A stretch of 64,000 bases of DNA from positions 2,418,001 to 2,482,000 of the forward strand of contig NZ_VFMS01000001.1 in the NCBI RefSeq assembly GCF_006715165.1. The letters are read 5' to 3'. This document shows, one piece after another, positions 23,480 to 31,847 of this stretch. The notes beneath the pieces are model-generated. The model searched no databases. It had not been told where the DNA came from and saw nothing but the letters and a program-made list of their open reading frames with translations. The position numbers and the translations under genes were made by a program. Numbering within the stretch: the first letter of the stretch is position 1; each line of letters starts with the position of its first letter. The stretch is from Arthrobacter sp. SLBN-122 (GTDB lineage Bacteria; Actinomycetota; Actinomycetes; Actinomycetales; Micrococcaceae).

Positions 23480-24229
23480 ATGGACAACACGTTGAATGGA
23501 CGCAAGGCGCTGGTCACCGGGGGTGCCAGCGGAATCGGCGCTGCGTGCGTGCGCGCGCTTGCCGCGCGGGGAGCGAAAGTGGTGGTGGCCGACGTCGACT
23601 CCGCCGCTGCGGCGACGCTCGCCGATGAGGTGGGCGGCACCGCATGGAGTGTAGACCTGCTGGACGTTGACGCCCTGTCCACCCTCAGCCTGGACTGCGA
23701 CATCCTGGTGAACAATGCCGGGATCCAGCGCATTAGCCCCATTGAGGAGTTCGATCCCGCGGAGTTCCGCAGGATCATCACCCTGATGCTGGAGGCCCCG
23801 TTCCTGTTGATCCGGGCGGCACTGCCGCACATGTATGCCAACAAGTTCGGGCGCATCATCAATGTCTCCTCAGTGCACGGTATCCGTGCCTCCCCGTTCA
23901 AGAGCGCGTATGTCTCCGCCAAGCATGGCCTGGAAGGGCTGAGCAAGGTGACGGCGCTGGAGGGCGGGGAGCACGGTGTCACTTCGAACTGCGTGAACCC
24001 CGGGTACGTGCGCACGCCGCTGGTGGAAAAGCAGCTCGCGGACCAGGCCCAGGTGCACGGCATTCCCGAATCCGAGGTCCTGGCCAAGGTGATGCTCACT
24101 GAGTCCGCCATCAAGCGCCTGGTGGAGCCGGAAGAGGTTGCCTCCCTGGTGTCCTGGCTCGCTTCCGCGGACGCGGGCATGGTCACCGGCGCCAGCTACA
24201 CCATGGATGGGGGCTGGTCCGCGCGGTAG
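23480..24229 (+). CDS. 3-hydroxybutyrate dehydrogenase (SDR)
   Basis: A 249-residue classical SDR. It has TGGASGIGAACVRALAARG at residues ~14-32, NNAGIQ (~80), SSVHG (~135) and catalytic YVSAKHG (~150). The block HGIRASPFKSAYVSAKHG and the C-terminal PGYVRTPLVEKQLADQA are typical of D-3-hydroxybutyrate dehydrogenases, which interconvert 3-hydroxybutyrate and acetoacetate with NAD. The ATG at 23480 has AAGGAG upstream. It lies 92 bases after the MHS transporter and is probably co-regulated with it. Confidence 0.87.
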   Translation: MDNTLNGRKALVTGGASGIGAACVRALAARGAKVVVADVDSAAAATLADEVGGTAWSVDLLDVDALSTLSLDCDILVNNAGIQRISPIEEFDPAEFRRIITLMLEAPFLLIRAALPHMYANKFGRIINVSSVHGIRASPFKSAYVSAKHGLEGLSKVTALEGGEHGVTSNCVNPGYVRTPLVEKQLADQAQVHGIPESEVLAKVMLTESAIKRLVEPEEVASLVSWLASADAGMVTGASYTMDGGWSAR

Positions 24230-24256
24230 GCCCACCTGGACCGGCCCCCGGCAGCC

Positions 24257-24523
24257 TCAATCCAGGGGTTTGACCAGCCTGTGGTCGAAGAAGAAAACGC
24301 CGTAGGTGGTCTTCACCCCCACCGAACGCCGGTCCCGCCATACGACGACCCCTTCGCGCCTGCCGCTGAAGGGGTCGTCGCCGATGACAGTGTCACCCAC
24401 GCGGTAAGGGCACCGCGGGCTGAAGGTGTCCAGCGTCCGGCGCAGGGCCCGGGCCAGGGCATCGCCGACGCTGAGCGGCTGGCCCAAATGCGAAAGATCC
24501 GGTGCGTAGTCGTCCCTGGCCAT
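24257..24523 (-). CDS. Small hypothetical protein
   Basis: An 88-residue soluble protein with a strong GGAGGAG site 8 bases before the ATG at 24523, which supports it as a real gene. The second half reads like a small beta-barrel (YRVGDTVIGDDPFSGRREGVVVWRDRRSVGVKT), reminiscent of KOW/SH3-like folds, but no family is recognised. It lies convergent with the dehydrogenase gene. Function unknown. Confidence 0.72.
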   Translation of the reverse strand: MARDDYAPDLSHLGQPLSVGDALARALRRTLDTFSPRCPYRVGDTVIGDDPFSGRREGVVVWRDRRSVGVKTTYGVFFFDHRLVKPLD

Positions 24524-24691
24524 GTGACCAACTCCTCCAGGCGGCAGCCTGCCGCCCGCTAACGGTGGTGGTTGGCCGGAACGCTCCCAGCGGAGGATGG
24601 TCCTCCCATTCCGGCCGCCACCGTATGCCCACGCTAGGCGCTAATCACACCAGCAACATCAGTAACAGGTACTCGAGTTTTCGGAGGGGCA

Positions 24692-25078
24692 TTACTTGCT
24701 CCCTGGAACTCCGTTGATGATCTCCTCGGCGTTGTCGAATGCCCATGCCACGAGCGGCACCAGGAGGGCGCTCAATTCGTAGCCCCGCTCCGTGAGGCTG
24801 TAATCCACCCGGGGCGGGATGACCGGTTGGGCCTTCCGGCTCACCAGGCCGTCACGCTCCAGCGTCTTCAACGTCTGGGCCAGCATTTTTTCGCTGATGC
24901 CCTCGGCCCGCCGCCGCAGGTCGCTCCACCGCTGGTCACCCTCGGACAGCGCGATCAGGATCAGGACGCCCCATTTGCTGGTGATGTGGTCCAGCAGGGT
25001 CCGGCTGGGGCACCCGGCCGGGAACACGCCGTCGGCAAAGGCCTGGGGGAGGGGGGCCGCGTGTGCCGCTGTTTCCAT
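24692..25078 (-). CDS. HxlR-family redox-type regulator
   Basis: A 128-residue single-domain winged-helix protein of the HxlR/DUF24 family: SKWGVLILIALSEGDQRW, then GISEKMLAQTLKTLERDGLV (recognition helix) and DYSLTERGYEL. A single cysteine near residue 25 (PAGCPSRTLL) is at the place where redox-sensing members such as QorR and YodB have their reactive Cys. It is divergent from a quinone-oxidoreductase-like gene with a dyad operator between them, matching the QorR arrangement of Corynebacterium. An upstream GTG (25084) could also be the start. Confidence 0.9.
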   Translation of the reverse strand: METAAHAAPLPQAFADGVFPAGCPSRTLLDHITSKWGVLILIALSEGDQRWSDLRRRAEGISEKMLAQTLKTLERDGLVSRKAQPVIPPRVDYSLTERGYELSALLVPLVAWAFDNAEEIINGVPGSK

Positions 25079-25095
25079 GTGCACAAGCTTACCAA

Positions 25096-25109
25096 AAGTA
25101 CTGTTACTT
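25096..25109. promoter_or_regulatory. Probable HxlR operator
   Basis: AAGTA-CTGT-TACTT, a perfect 5-bp dyad 17 bases before the HxlR start. It resembles the TACT/AGTA half-sites bound by HxlR/DUF24 regulators. A looser copy (AGT-GCGT-ACT) is at 25136-25145, nearer the oxidoreductase. Confidence 0.55.
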
Positions 25110-25218
25110 ACCCTTAGGTCAGTACCTTACCTCAAAGTGCGTACTCTCCTTCGGGAAGTTCTGCCGTCCGGCCATGGTTGTGCCCTTCGACAGAGTAAAA
25201 CCCCCGAAAGGAACCATC

Positions 25219-26082
25219 GTGAGCATTGTTGTGACAGGCGCCACCGGACAGCTGGGCCGCCACGTTCTTGAAGCCCTCCTGGAACAGGGGGTACCGGCTG
25301 AGGATATCGTGGCTGCCGGCCGGTCGGTGGAAAAGCTGGCGGACTTCGCAGCACGCGGGGTACGCGTGCAGCAGATGGACTACGCCGATGCCGGTTCCGT
25401 GGCCGCCGCCCTGAGCGGCGCCAAGCGGGTGCTGCTGATCTCCGGCAGCGAAGTGGGACAGCGGGTGGAACAGCACCGCACCGTGATTGATGCCGCCAAG
25501 GCCGAAGGCGTGGAGCTGCTGGCCTACACCAGCATCGCCAATGCGGACACCACGTCCATGAAACTGGCCGGCGAACACAAGGCCACGCAGGCACTGCTGC
25601 GTGAATCCGGTGTCCCCTTCGTCCTGCTGCGCAACGGCTGGTACCTGGAAAACTACACGGAGCAGCTGCCGGGGACGCTCGCGCAGGGCGCGCTCGCGGG
25701 CAGTGCCGGGGAGGGCAAGATCAGCGGCGCCGCACGGGCCGACTACGCCCATGCCGCCGCCGCGGTCCTGGTGGCCGATGACCAGGCGGGCAGGGTCTAC
25801 GAGCTCGGCGGCGATGAGGCGTTCAGCATGGCGGACCTCGCCTCCGAGATCAGCGCGGCCACCGGAAAGACCATCAGCTACAACGACCTGCCCGCGGACG
25901 ACTACGTTGGCCTGCTCACCGGCGTTGGCGTGCCGGAGGCGTTCGCAGAGATCCTTGCTGATTCCGATCTCGGCATTGCGCGCGGTGACCTCCTGGTCAG
26001 CACCGGCGATCTCCGGAAGCTCATTGGGCGTCCGACGACGTCCCTCCGCCAGGCGGTCCGGTCTGCCGCCGCTTCGGTATAA
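25219..26082 (+). CDS. NAD(P)H-binding quinone oxidoreductase (QorB/NmrA type)
   Basis: A 287-residue atypical SDR: VVTGATGQLGRHVLEALLEQ at the N-terminus (GATGQLG), a VAAGRS cofactor-selectivity segment and the YTSIANADT region, then RNGWYLENYTEQ typical of QorB/YtfG. The family reduces quinones with NADPH and helps with reactive electrophiles. The GTG at 25219 is chosen because AAGGA precedes it and it places the motif at residue 6; the upstream reading crosses the operator region. It is divergently transcribed from the HxlR gene. Confidence 0.88.
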   Translation: MSIVVTGATGQLGRHVLEALLEQGVPAEDIVAAGRSVEKLADFAARGVRVQQMDYADAGSVAAALSGAKRVLLISGSEVGQRVEQHRTVIDAAKAEGVELLAYTSIANADTTSMKLAGEHKATQALLRESGVPFVLLRNGWYLENYTEQLPGTLAQGALAGSAGEGKISGAARADYAHAAAAVLVADDQAGRVYELGGDEAFSMADLASEISAATGKTISYNDLPADDYVGLLTGVGVPEAFAEILADSDLGIARGDLLVSTGDLRKLIGRPTTSLRQAVRSAAASV

Positions 26083-26093
26083 GGCCGGAAGAC

Positions 26094-26130
26094 AAAGGTG
26101 CCCGGCCCCTTGCGGGGCCGGGCACCTTTT
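26094..26130. terminator. Bidirectional intrinsic terminator
   Basis: A perfect 16-bp stem (26094-26109 with 26114-26129), a TTGC loop and flanking A and T runs. It serves the convergent oxidoreductase and permease genes. Confidence 0.9.
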
Positions 26131-26146
26131 GCGCCGCGGGACGTGC

Positions 26147-27637
26147 CTACCCGCCGTCGCGGGCAGTCCTGACCACCGGCAGCGGTGACGTCTGGTCCTC
26201 AAGGTGGGCCCGTCGTCGGCCGTCACCTTTGATCCACAGGCGATATGCCACCACCAGCAGTCCCAGCCAGGCGGCACCCACGTACAGGGCAATCCGGGTG
26301 TCCTCGAAGGCGCCCAGGACGGCGATCACGAGCACCATGAACGCGATGGTGAGGACCGACGCGGCAGGCCACCACGGGGAAGGGAATTCCGACGCCGGCA
26401 GGCCGCCGCGGGCGATTTCCCGCTTCATCGCGACATGGGAGGCGAGGATCATCACCCAAACCCACACCGTGGCGAAGGTGGCAATCGAGGCGATCACCAG
26501 GAAGACATCCTCCGGAATGACGGCGTTGAGGACCACGCCCACCAGGAGGATTCCCGCCATCATGACCACGGTCATCCAGGGGACGCCGTGCCGGGAGACC
26601 TTGCCGAAGGCGGCCGGCGCGTGGCCCTGGTTGGAGAGTCCGAAGAGGATCCGGCCGGCGCCGAAGATGTCGCTGTTGATGGCGGAGAGCGCGGCGGTAA
26701 TCACCACGGCGTTCAGGATGTGCGGGGCCGCGGGAATGCCCAGCCCGCTGAAAATCTGGACGAAGGGACTGCCGTTGCTGCCGATCTGGTCCCACGGGAA
26801 GAGGCTCATCAGGACTCCCAGGGTGAGGACGTAGAACAGCAGGACGCGCACGGGGACGGTGTTGACTGCCTTGGGGATGACCTTCTTGGGATCGGCGGCC
26901 TCACCGGCGGTGATGCCGAGGGTCTCGATCCCGCCGAAGGCGAACATGACCACGGCGAAGGAAGCGAGCAGCCCTTCAAAGCCGAACGGGAGGAACCCGC
27001 CATGTTCCACGAGGTTGCCCAGGCCGGGGGCGACGGTTGAACCGCCGGCCTGGAAGCCGAAGACGATGATGGCAGCGCCGCCGGCGATCATGGCAATGAT
27101 GGCCGCGACCTTGATGAACGAAAACCAGAACTCGAGTTCGCCGAAGACCTTGACGCTCAGCAGGTTAAGCCCGGCCAGGAAGAAGATGATCGCCAGGATC
27201 CAGATCCACCGGTCCACCTGCGGGAACCAGAAGCCCATGTAGATGCTGAAGGCGGTGACATCCGCGATGGCTACGATGGCCATTTCGAACACGTAGGTCC
27301 AGCCGGTGATGAAGCCTGCCAGCGGGCCGAGGTAGCGGCTGGCGTACTGGCCGAAGGAGCCGGAGACCGGGTGCCGGACGGCCATTTCGCCCAAGGCCCG
27401 CATCACCATGAAGACCGCGGCGCCGCCGATGATGTAGGCCAGCAGGACGGCCGGGCCGGCTTTCTGGATGGCGGAGGCGGAGCCATAGAAGAGACCGGTG
27501 CCGATGGCCGATCCCAGGGCCATGAAGCGGATGTGCCGCACGTTCAGGCCCCTGTTGAGGACGTGTCCGACGACGGCCGTTGGGTTGTGCTGTTCCGCCG
27601 CGGTTTCGTTCCGGGTTGGGGTTGGAGCTGGTTGCAT
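26147..27637 (-). CDS. Amino acid permease (APC superfamily)
   Basis: A 496-residue, 12-helix transporter of the amino acid transporter family (CycA/AnsP/ProY/GabP branch). The signature is [20 protein letters not shown] (residues ~34-53), with [20 protein letters not shown] and the conserved GWTYVFEM and [14 protein letters not shown]. It probably imports an amino acid with protons. The specificity cannot be read. It faces the oxidoreductase gene across a strong terminator and is divergent from the MDR-type oxidoreductase. Confidence 0.92.
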   Translation of the reverse strand: MQPAPTPTRNETAAEQHNPTAVVGHVLNRGLNVRHIRFMALGSAIGTGLFYGSASAIQKAGPAVLLAYIIGGAAVFMVMRALGEMAVRHPVSGSFGQYASRYLGPLAGFITGWTYVFEMAIVAIADVTAFSIYMGFWFPQVDRWIWILAIIFFLAGLNLLSVKVFGELEFWFSFIKVAAIIAMIAGGAAIIVFGFQAGGSTVAPGLGNLVEHGGFLPFGFEGLLASFAVVMFAFGGIETLGITAGEAADPKKVIPKAVNTVPVRVLLFYVLTLGVLMSLFPWDQIGSNGSPFVQIFSGLGIPAAPHILNAVVITAALSAINSDIFGAGRILFGLSNQGHAPAAFGKVSRHGVPWMTVVMMAGILLVGVVLNAVIPEDVFLVIASIATFATVWVWVMILASHVAMKREIARGGLPASEFPSPWWPAASVLTIAFMVLVIAVLGAFEDTRIALYVGAAWLGLLVVAYRLWIKGDGRRRAHLEDQTSPLPVVRTARDGG

Positions 27638-27876
27638 GCAAATACCTTCTCGTCATTGGGAGGGGAGCCGCTAACCAGCAGACCATTTTCGGATGCACCG
27701 TGATGAGGCTCACGGCGGGTTGGTGTCTTTCATTCCAGACGGACAGCTTCTTTTCCCGACCGCCCCGCACACCCCTTGACTCGACTCCGGCTATTCCATA
27801 CCGTGAGGGGCCGCCGGAAACCGGGCGGATGCACTGCTTGGCGTTGTGCCCCGTACCAGCAGCCCGAAGGAGACCG

Positions 27877-28851
27877 ATGATGAAAGCAATGGTGCAGGAC
27901 GTCTATGGATCGGCAGACGTGCTGGAGCTGCGGGACATCGCCCGGCCCGAGCCCGGCGACGGTGAGGTGCTGATCCGGGTGCGGGCAGCGGGTGTGGACC
28001 AGGGCGTGTGGCACCTGATGACCGGGCTGCCGTACCTGGTCCGGCTTCTCGGCTACGGCCTGAAGAAGCCGAAAGTTCCCGTCCGCGGCCGGGAAGTGGC
28101 CGGTGTTGTGGAAGCCGCGGGGCCCGGGGTGGCCCGCTTTTCTCCCGGGGACGAGGTGTTCGGGACCTGCGACGGATCCTTTGCCGAGTACGTCTGCGCC
28201 AAAGAGGACAAGGTGGCCCGCAAGCCTTCCGCTCTCTCCTTTGAAGAAGCGGCGGCTTCGCCAATCTCCGGCGTCACCGCCCTGCAGGCCGTCCGCGACG
28301 CCGGCCAGGTCACCGTAGGCCAGAAGGTACTGATCCTTGGCGCGGGCGGGGGAGTGGGCTCCTTTGCAGTCCAGCTGGCCAAGGCCTTTGGAGCAGAGGT
28401 GACAGGCGTGTGCAGCACCGGCAAGGTTGAGCTGGTGCGTTCCCTCGGGGCGGACGCCGTCGTGGACTACACCAAGACGTATATCGCGGACGCCGGAAAG
28501 GTATACGACCTTATCCTGGACGCGGCCGGCAACCGGCCGCTGTCTTTCCTGCGCCGGTTGCTCGCACCCAGGGGCACCCTGGTGATCATTGGCGGCGAAG
28601 GCGGCGGCAAGCTGACCGGAGGATTTGAGCGGTCCCTTGTTGCCCCACTGGTCTCCCTGTTTTCCGGCCGGACGTTCAAGGGGCTTGTGGCAAAGGAAAC
28701 GCACCTGGATCTGGAGTCTCTTGCATCGCTGATGGAAGCCGGCGGCGTCAAGCCCGCGGTGGACAAAGTCTTCCCCCTTGCCGAAGCGCCGGCGGCCATT
28801 CGGTACCTCCATGAGGGGCGGGCACGCGGCAAAGTTGTGCTTAGGGTCTGA
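27877..28851 (+). CDS. NAD(P)-dependent MDR-family oxidoreductase
   Basis: A 324-residue zinc-independent medium-chain dehydrogenase/reductase. The GroES-like half includes GREVAGVVEAAGPGVARFSP. The Rossmann half has LILGAGGGVGSFAVQLAKAF (residues ~148-167). There is no catalytic zinc Cys/His set, as in quinone-oxidoreductase-like members. AAGGAG lies 4 bases before the first ATG and 7 before the second (27880), which may be the true start. It probably reduces a quinone or enone with NADPH. Confidence 0.88.
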   Translation: MMKAMVQDVYGSADVLELRDIARPEPGDGEVLIRVRAAGVDQGVWHLMTGLPYLVRLLGYGLKKPKVPVRGREVAGVVEAAGPGVARFSPGDEVFGTCDGSFAEYVCAKEDKVARKPSALSFEEAAASPISGVTALQAVRDAGQVTVGQKVLILGAGGGVGSFAVQLAKAFGAEVTGVCSTGKVELVRSLGADAVVDYTKTYIADAGKVYDLILDAAGNRPLSFLRRLLAPRGTLVIIGGEGGGKLTGGFERSLVAPLVSLFSGRTFKGLVAKETHLDLESLASLMEAGGVKPAVDKVFPLAEAPAAIRYLHEGRARGKVVLRV

Positions 28852-29008
28852 GCGGGCCTGGTGATTCGCATAGCCCCGAAGGCAGGACGATGAGGGGTCT
28901 GGTATTTCAGACAGTGGGAGCCTTTGGGCGGACTTTGAAAGCCGGGGGAGGGTGCAAGCTTAAGTACGGGATACCGGACATTGCTACCCAGAAAGAACCT
29001 TCCAGGCC

Positions 29009-29836
29009 ATGAGCACTGCACTAAGCACGGACAGCCAGGTGCCACGCGCCGCGGCCAAGGCGTCCTCAAAAGTTCCTGCCGCCGAGAACACGCTGCGCAT
29101 CCTTAAACTGCTGGCTTCGCGGCGTGGCCCCATGGCGGCATCCCAGATCGCGTCCAGCCTCGACCTGCCCAGGTCCAGCGTCTACCACCTGCTGGGGGTT
29201 ATGGAGGCCAATGGCTTCGTCCTCCATCTCCATGAGGAGCAGCGGTACGGGCTGGGCATCAGCGCGTTCGAACTCAGTTCGGCGTACTCCAGGCAGGAAC
29301 CGCTGTCCCGGCTGGGACGTCCCCTGCTGGCCGGTTTGGTGGACACCATCGGCGAGAGTGCACACCTTGCCGTCCTGCATGGCCGCGACGTCCTGTACAT
29401 CGTGGAGGAGCGGGCCAAGAACCGTCCTTCCCTCGTGACGGACGTTGGCGTCCGGCTTCCCAGCCACCTCACTGCCAGCGGCCGTGCCATCCTGGCAGCG
29501 TTGCCCAAATCGCAGGTGCGCGCCCTGTACCCGAATGCGGCCGCCTTCACCGCCCGGCACGAGGTGGAGGGCGCCATCATGAAGTATTCCGCGCTGTCCT
29601 CCCACCTCGACCAGGTGAGGCAGCGCGGATATGCCACCGAACACGGCGAGGTGACCCCCGGCTTCGGCTCCATTGCCGCCGCGGTCACCGACCATTTGGG
29701 CTGGCCCACCGCCGCCGTTGCAGTCACCTTCCTGGAGGACAAACTGCCGAATGACCAGTGGCCGGTGCTGGCCGCCCGCGTTCAGAAAGTGGCCGACGAA
29801 CTCTCCGTCCGAATCCACGGCCGCCCGGGAAAATAA
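29009..29836 (+). CDS. IclR-family regulator, probable hut regulator
   Basis: A 275-residue IclR protein: N-terminal winged HTH (NTLRILKLLASRRGPMAASQ then PRSSVYHLLGVMEANGF, residues ~27-70) and the C-terminal ligand domain with LVDTIGESAHLAVL, the SHLTASGRAILAAL stretch and GYATEHGEVTPGFGSIAA. It lies directly before hutU and hutH in the same orientation, so control of histidine use is likely. Many bacteria use a GntR-type HutC instead. The ATG at 29009 follows a run of AGAAAG purines. Confidence 0.88.
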   Translation: MSTALSTDSQVPRAAAKASSKVPAAENTLRILKLLASRRGPMAASQIASSLDLPRSSVYHLLGVMEANGFVLHLHEEQRYGLGISAFELSSAYSRQEPLSRLGRPLLAGLVDTIGESAHLAVLHGRDVLYIVEERAKNRPSLVTDVGVRLPSHLTASGRAILAALPKSQVRALYPNAAAFTARHEVEGAIMKYSALSSHLDQVRQRGYATEHGEVTPGFGSIAAAVTDHLGWPTAAVAVTFLEDKLPNDQWPVLAARVQKVADELSVRIHGRPGK

Positions 29837-29841
29837 CCCTC

Positions 29842-29902
29842 GTTGCTCCATCACTTACGGCTGCTAAAACCCCGGAATGGGAGCCATAAGTGATAGAGCA
29901 AC
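29842..29902. repeat. Intergenic palindrome, copy 1 (divergent)
   Basis: Arms 29842-29862 and 29882-29902 pair at 19 of 21 positions around a 19-nt loop, right after the IclR gene. It shares the outer TTGCTCC...GAGCA ends with the palindromes at 31761 and 60855 but differs inside. It could form a strong hairpin; there is no T run. Confidence 0.7.
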
Positions 29903-30031
29903 CTGGCCAGCAGAGCTTGTCTGGAGTTCCGGACAGCACCCTCTTGAAAGCCCTGTCAAGCCCCTTCTCCAGGCGCTTTAGTTGTTTCAGAACTTCTTCG
30001 AAACCTCAGACACCAAGATAAGGAGCCCATC

Positions 30032-31729
30032 ATGGCACCCGCCGATTTCACCACCGGTGCCCGCCCGGTCAAAGCAGCCCGCGGCACCGAGCTCACCGCC
30101 AAGTCCTGGCAGACCGAAGCGCCGCTGCGCATGCTGATGAACAACCTGGACCCGGAGGTGGCCGAGCGCCCCGACGACCTGGTGGTCTACGGCGGCACCG
30201 GCCGGGCCGTCCGCTCCTGGGCCGCCTTTGATGCCATAACCCGCACCCTGGAAACCATGGAAAAGGACGAAACCCTCCTGGTCCAGTCCGGCAAGCCGGT
30301 GGGGGTGTTCCGCACCAACGAGTGGGCTCCCCGCGTCCTGCTGGCCAACTCGAACCTGGTGGGCGACTGGGCGAACTGGCCCGAATTCCGCCGTCTCGAG
30401 GCCGAGGGCCTGATGATGTACGGCCAGATGACCGCCGGTTCCTGGATCTACATCGGCACGCAGGGCATCCTGCAGGGGACCTTCGAAACCTTCGCCGCGA
30501 TCGCCCGCAAGCTCACCGGGGACGACAACGGCACCCTCGCCGGCACCCTCACCTTGACCGGCGGCTGCGGCGGCATGGGCGGCGCCCAGCCGCTCGCCGT
30601 CACCCTGAACGACGGCGCCTGCCTGATTGTCGACGTCGACGAAACCCGGCTGCGCCGCCGCGCCGGCAAACGCTACCTGGATGAGGTGGAAACCGACCTC
30701 GACGCCGCCATCGCCAAGGTGCTCAAGGCCAAGGAGGAGCGCCGCGGCTGGTCAGTGGGCTACGTGGGCAACGCCGCCGAAGTCTTCCCCGAGATCCTGC
30801 GCCGCCACAAGGCCGGCGAACTGACCGTGGACATCGTCACGGACCAGACCTCCGCCCACGACCCCCTGTCCTACCTGCCTGAGGGCATTTCGGTGCAGGA
30901 GTGGCACCGCGAAGCCGAGGCCGATCCTGAAGGTTTCACCAAGAAGGCCCAGGCGTCCATGGCCCGGCACGTGCAGGCAATGGTGGAATTCCAGGATGCC
31001 GGCGCCGAGGTGTTCGACTACGGCAACTCGATCCGCGACGAAGCCCGCAAGGGCGGCTACAGCAGGGCCTTCGAATTCCCGGGCTTCGTTCCGGCCTACA
31101 TCCGGCCCCTGTTCTGCGAAGGGCTTGGCCCGTTCCGCTGGGTTGCCCTGTCCGGCGACCCGGAAGACATCCGCGTCACGGACGAGGCCATCAAGGAGCT
31201 CTTCCCGGAAAACAAGCACCTGCACCGCTGGATCGATGCCGCCCAGGAACGCGTCGAGTTCGAAGGCCTGCCGGCACGCATCTGCTGGCTCGGCTACGGT
31301 GAGCGCGCCAAGGCCGGCCTGCTGTTCAACCAGCTCGTGAAGGACGGCAAGGTCAAGGCCCCCATCGTCATCGGCCGCGACCACCTGGACTCGGGCTCGG
31401 TCGCCTCGCCGTACCGCGAAACCGAAGCCATGCAGGACGGCTCGGACGCCATCGCCGACTGGCCCATGCTCAACGCCCTGCTGAACACCGCCTCCGGTGC
31501 CACCTGGGTGTCCCTGCACCACGGCGGCGGCGTGGGCATCGGCCGGTCCATCCACGCCGGCCAGGTATCCGTGGCTGACGGCACCGACCTCGCCGCCCGG
31601 AAACTCGAACGCCTCCTCACCAACGACCCCGGCATGGGTGTTATCCGCCACGCCGACGCCGGCTACGAGCGCGCCCTCGACGTCGCCAAAGAGCGCGGCG
31701 TCCGCATCCCCATGAACGAGAACCGCTAA
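30032..31729 (+). CDS. hutU: Urocanate hydratase
   Basis: A 565-residue urocanase that adds water to urocanate to give imidazolone propionate, the second step of histidine breakdown, using tightly bound NAD+. Family blocks are all present: [32 protein letters not shown] (split across an Arg-rich turn), [30 protein letters not shown] and the [13 protein letters not shown] stretch. [10 protein letters not shown] and [12 protein letters not shown] follow toward the C-terminus. The length is normal. A palindrome separates it from hutH, 118 bases downstream. Confidence 0.96.
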   Translation: MAPADFTTGARPVKAARGTELTAKSWQTEAPLRMLMNNLDPEVAERPDDLVVYGGTGRAVRSWAAFDAITRTLETMEKDETLLVQSGKPVGVFRTNEWAPRVLLANSNLVGDWANWPEFRRLEAEGLMMYGQMTAGSWIYIGTQGILQGTFETFAAIARKLTGDDNGTLAGTLTLTGGCGGMGGAQPLAVTLNDGACLIVDVDETRLRRRAGKRYLDEVETDLDAAIAKVLKAKEERRGWSVGYVGNAAEVFPEILRRHKAGELTVDIVTDQTSAHDPLSYLPEGISVQEWHREAEADPEGFTKKAQASMARHVQAMVEFQDAGAEVFDYGNSIRDEARKGGYSRAFEFPGFVPAYIRPLFCEGLGPFRWVALSGDPEDIRVTDEAIKELFPENKHLHRWIDAAQERVEFEGLPARICWLGYGERAKAGLLFNQLVKDGKVKAPIVIGRDHLDSGSVASPYRETEAMQDGSDAIADWPMLNALLNTASGATWVSLHHGGGVGIGRSIHAGQVSVADGTDLAARKLERLLTNDPGMGVIRHADAGYERALDVAKERGVRIPMNENR

Positions 31730-31760
31730 CCGCCACCCCGCTAACCCCGGCCCACCCCCT

Positions 31761-31822
31761 CATCGATTGCTCCGTACTTGTCGTTTAGAGCCTCCAAAAC
31801 GACAAGTACCGAGCAGTCGATG
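31761..31822. repeat. Intergenic palindrome, copy 2
   Basis: 26-base arms (31761-31786 and 31797-31822) with two mismatches and a 10-nt loop, between hutU and hutH. Same size and design as the copy at 60855. Where the two differ in the stem (CTTG against GGTG), the opposite arm differs to match. Confidence 0.85.
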
Positions 31823-31847
31823 GGAACCCCACCACAAGGAACTTTCC

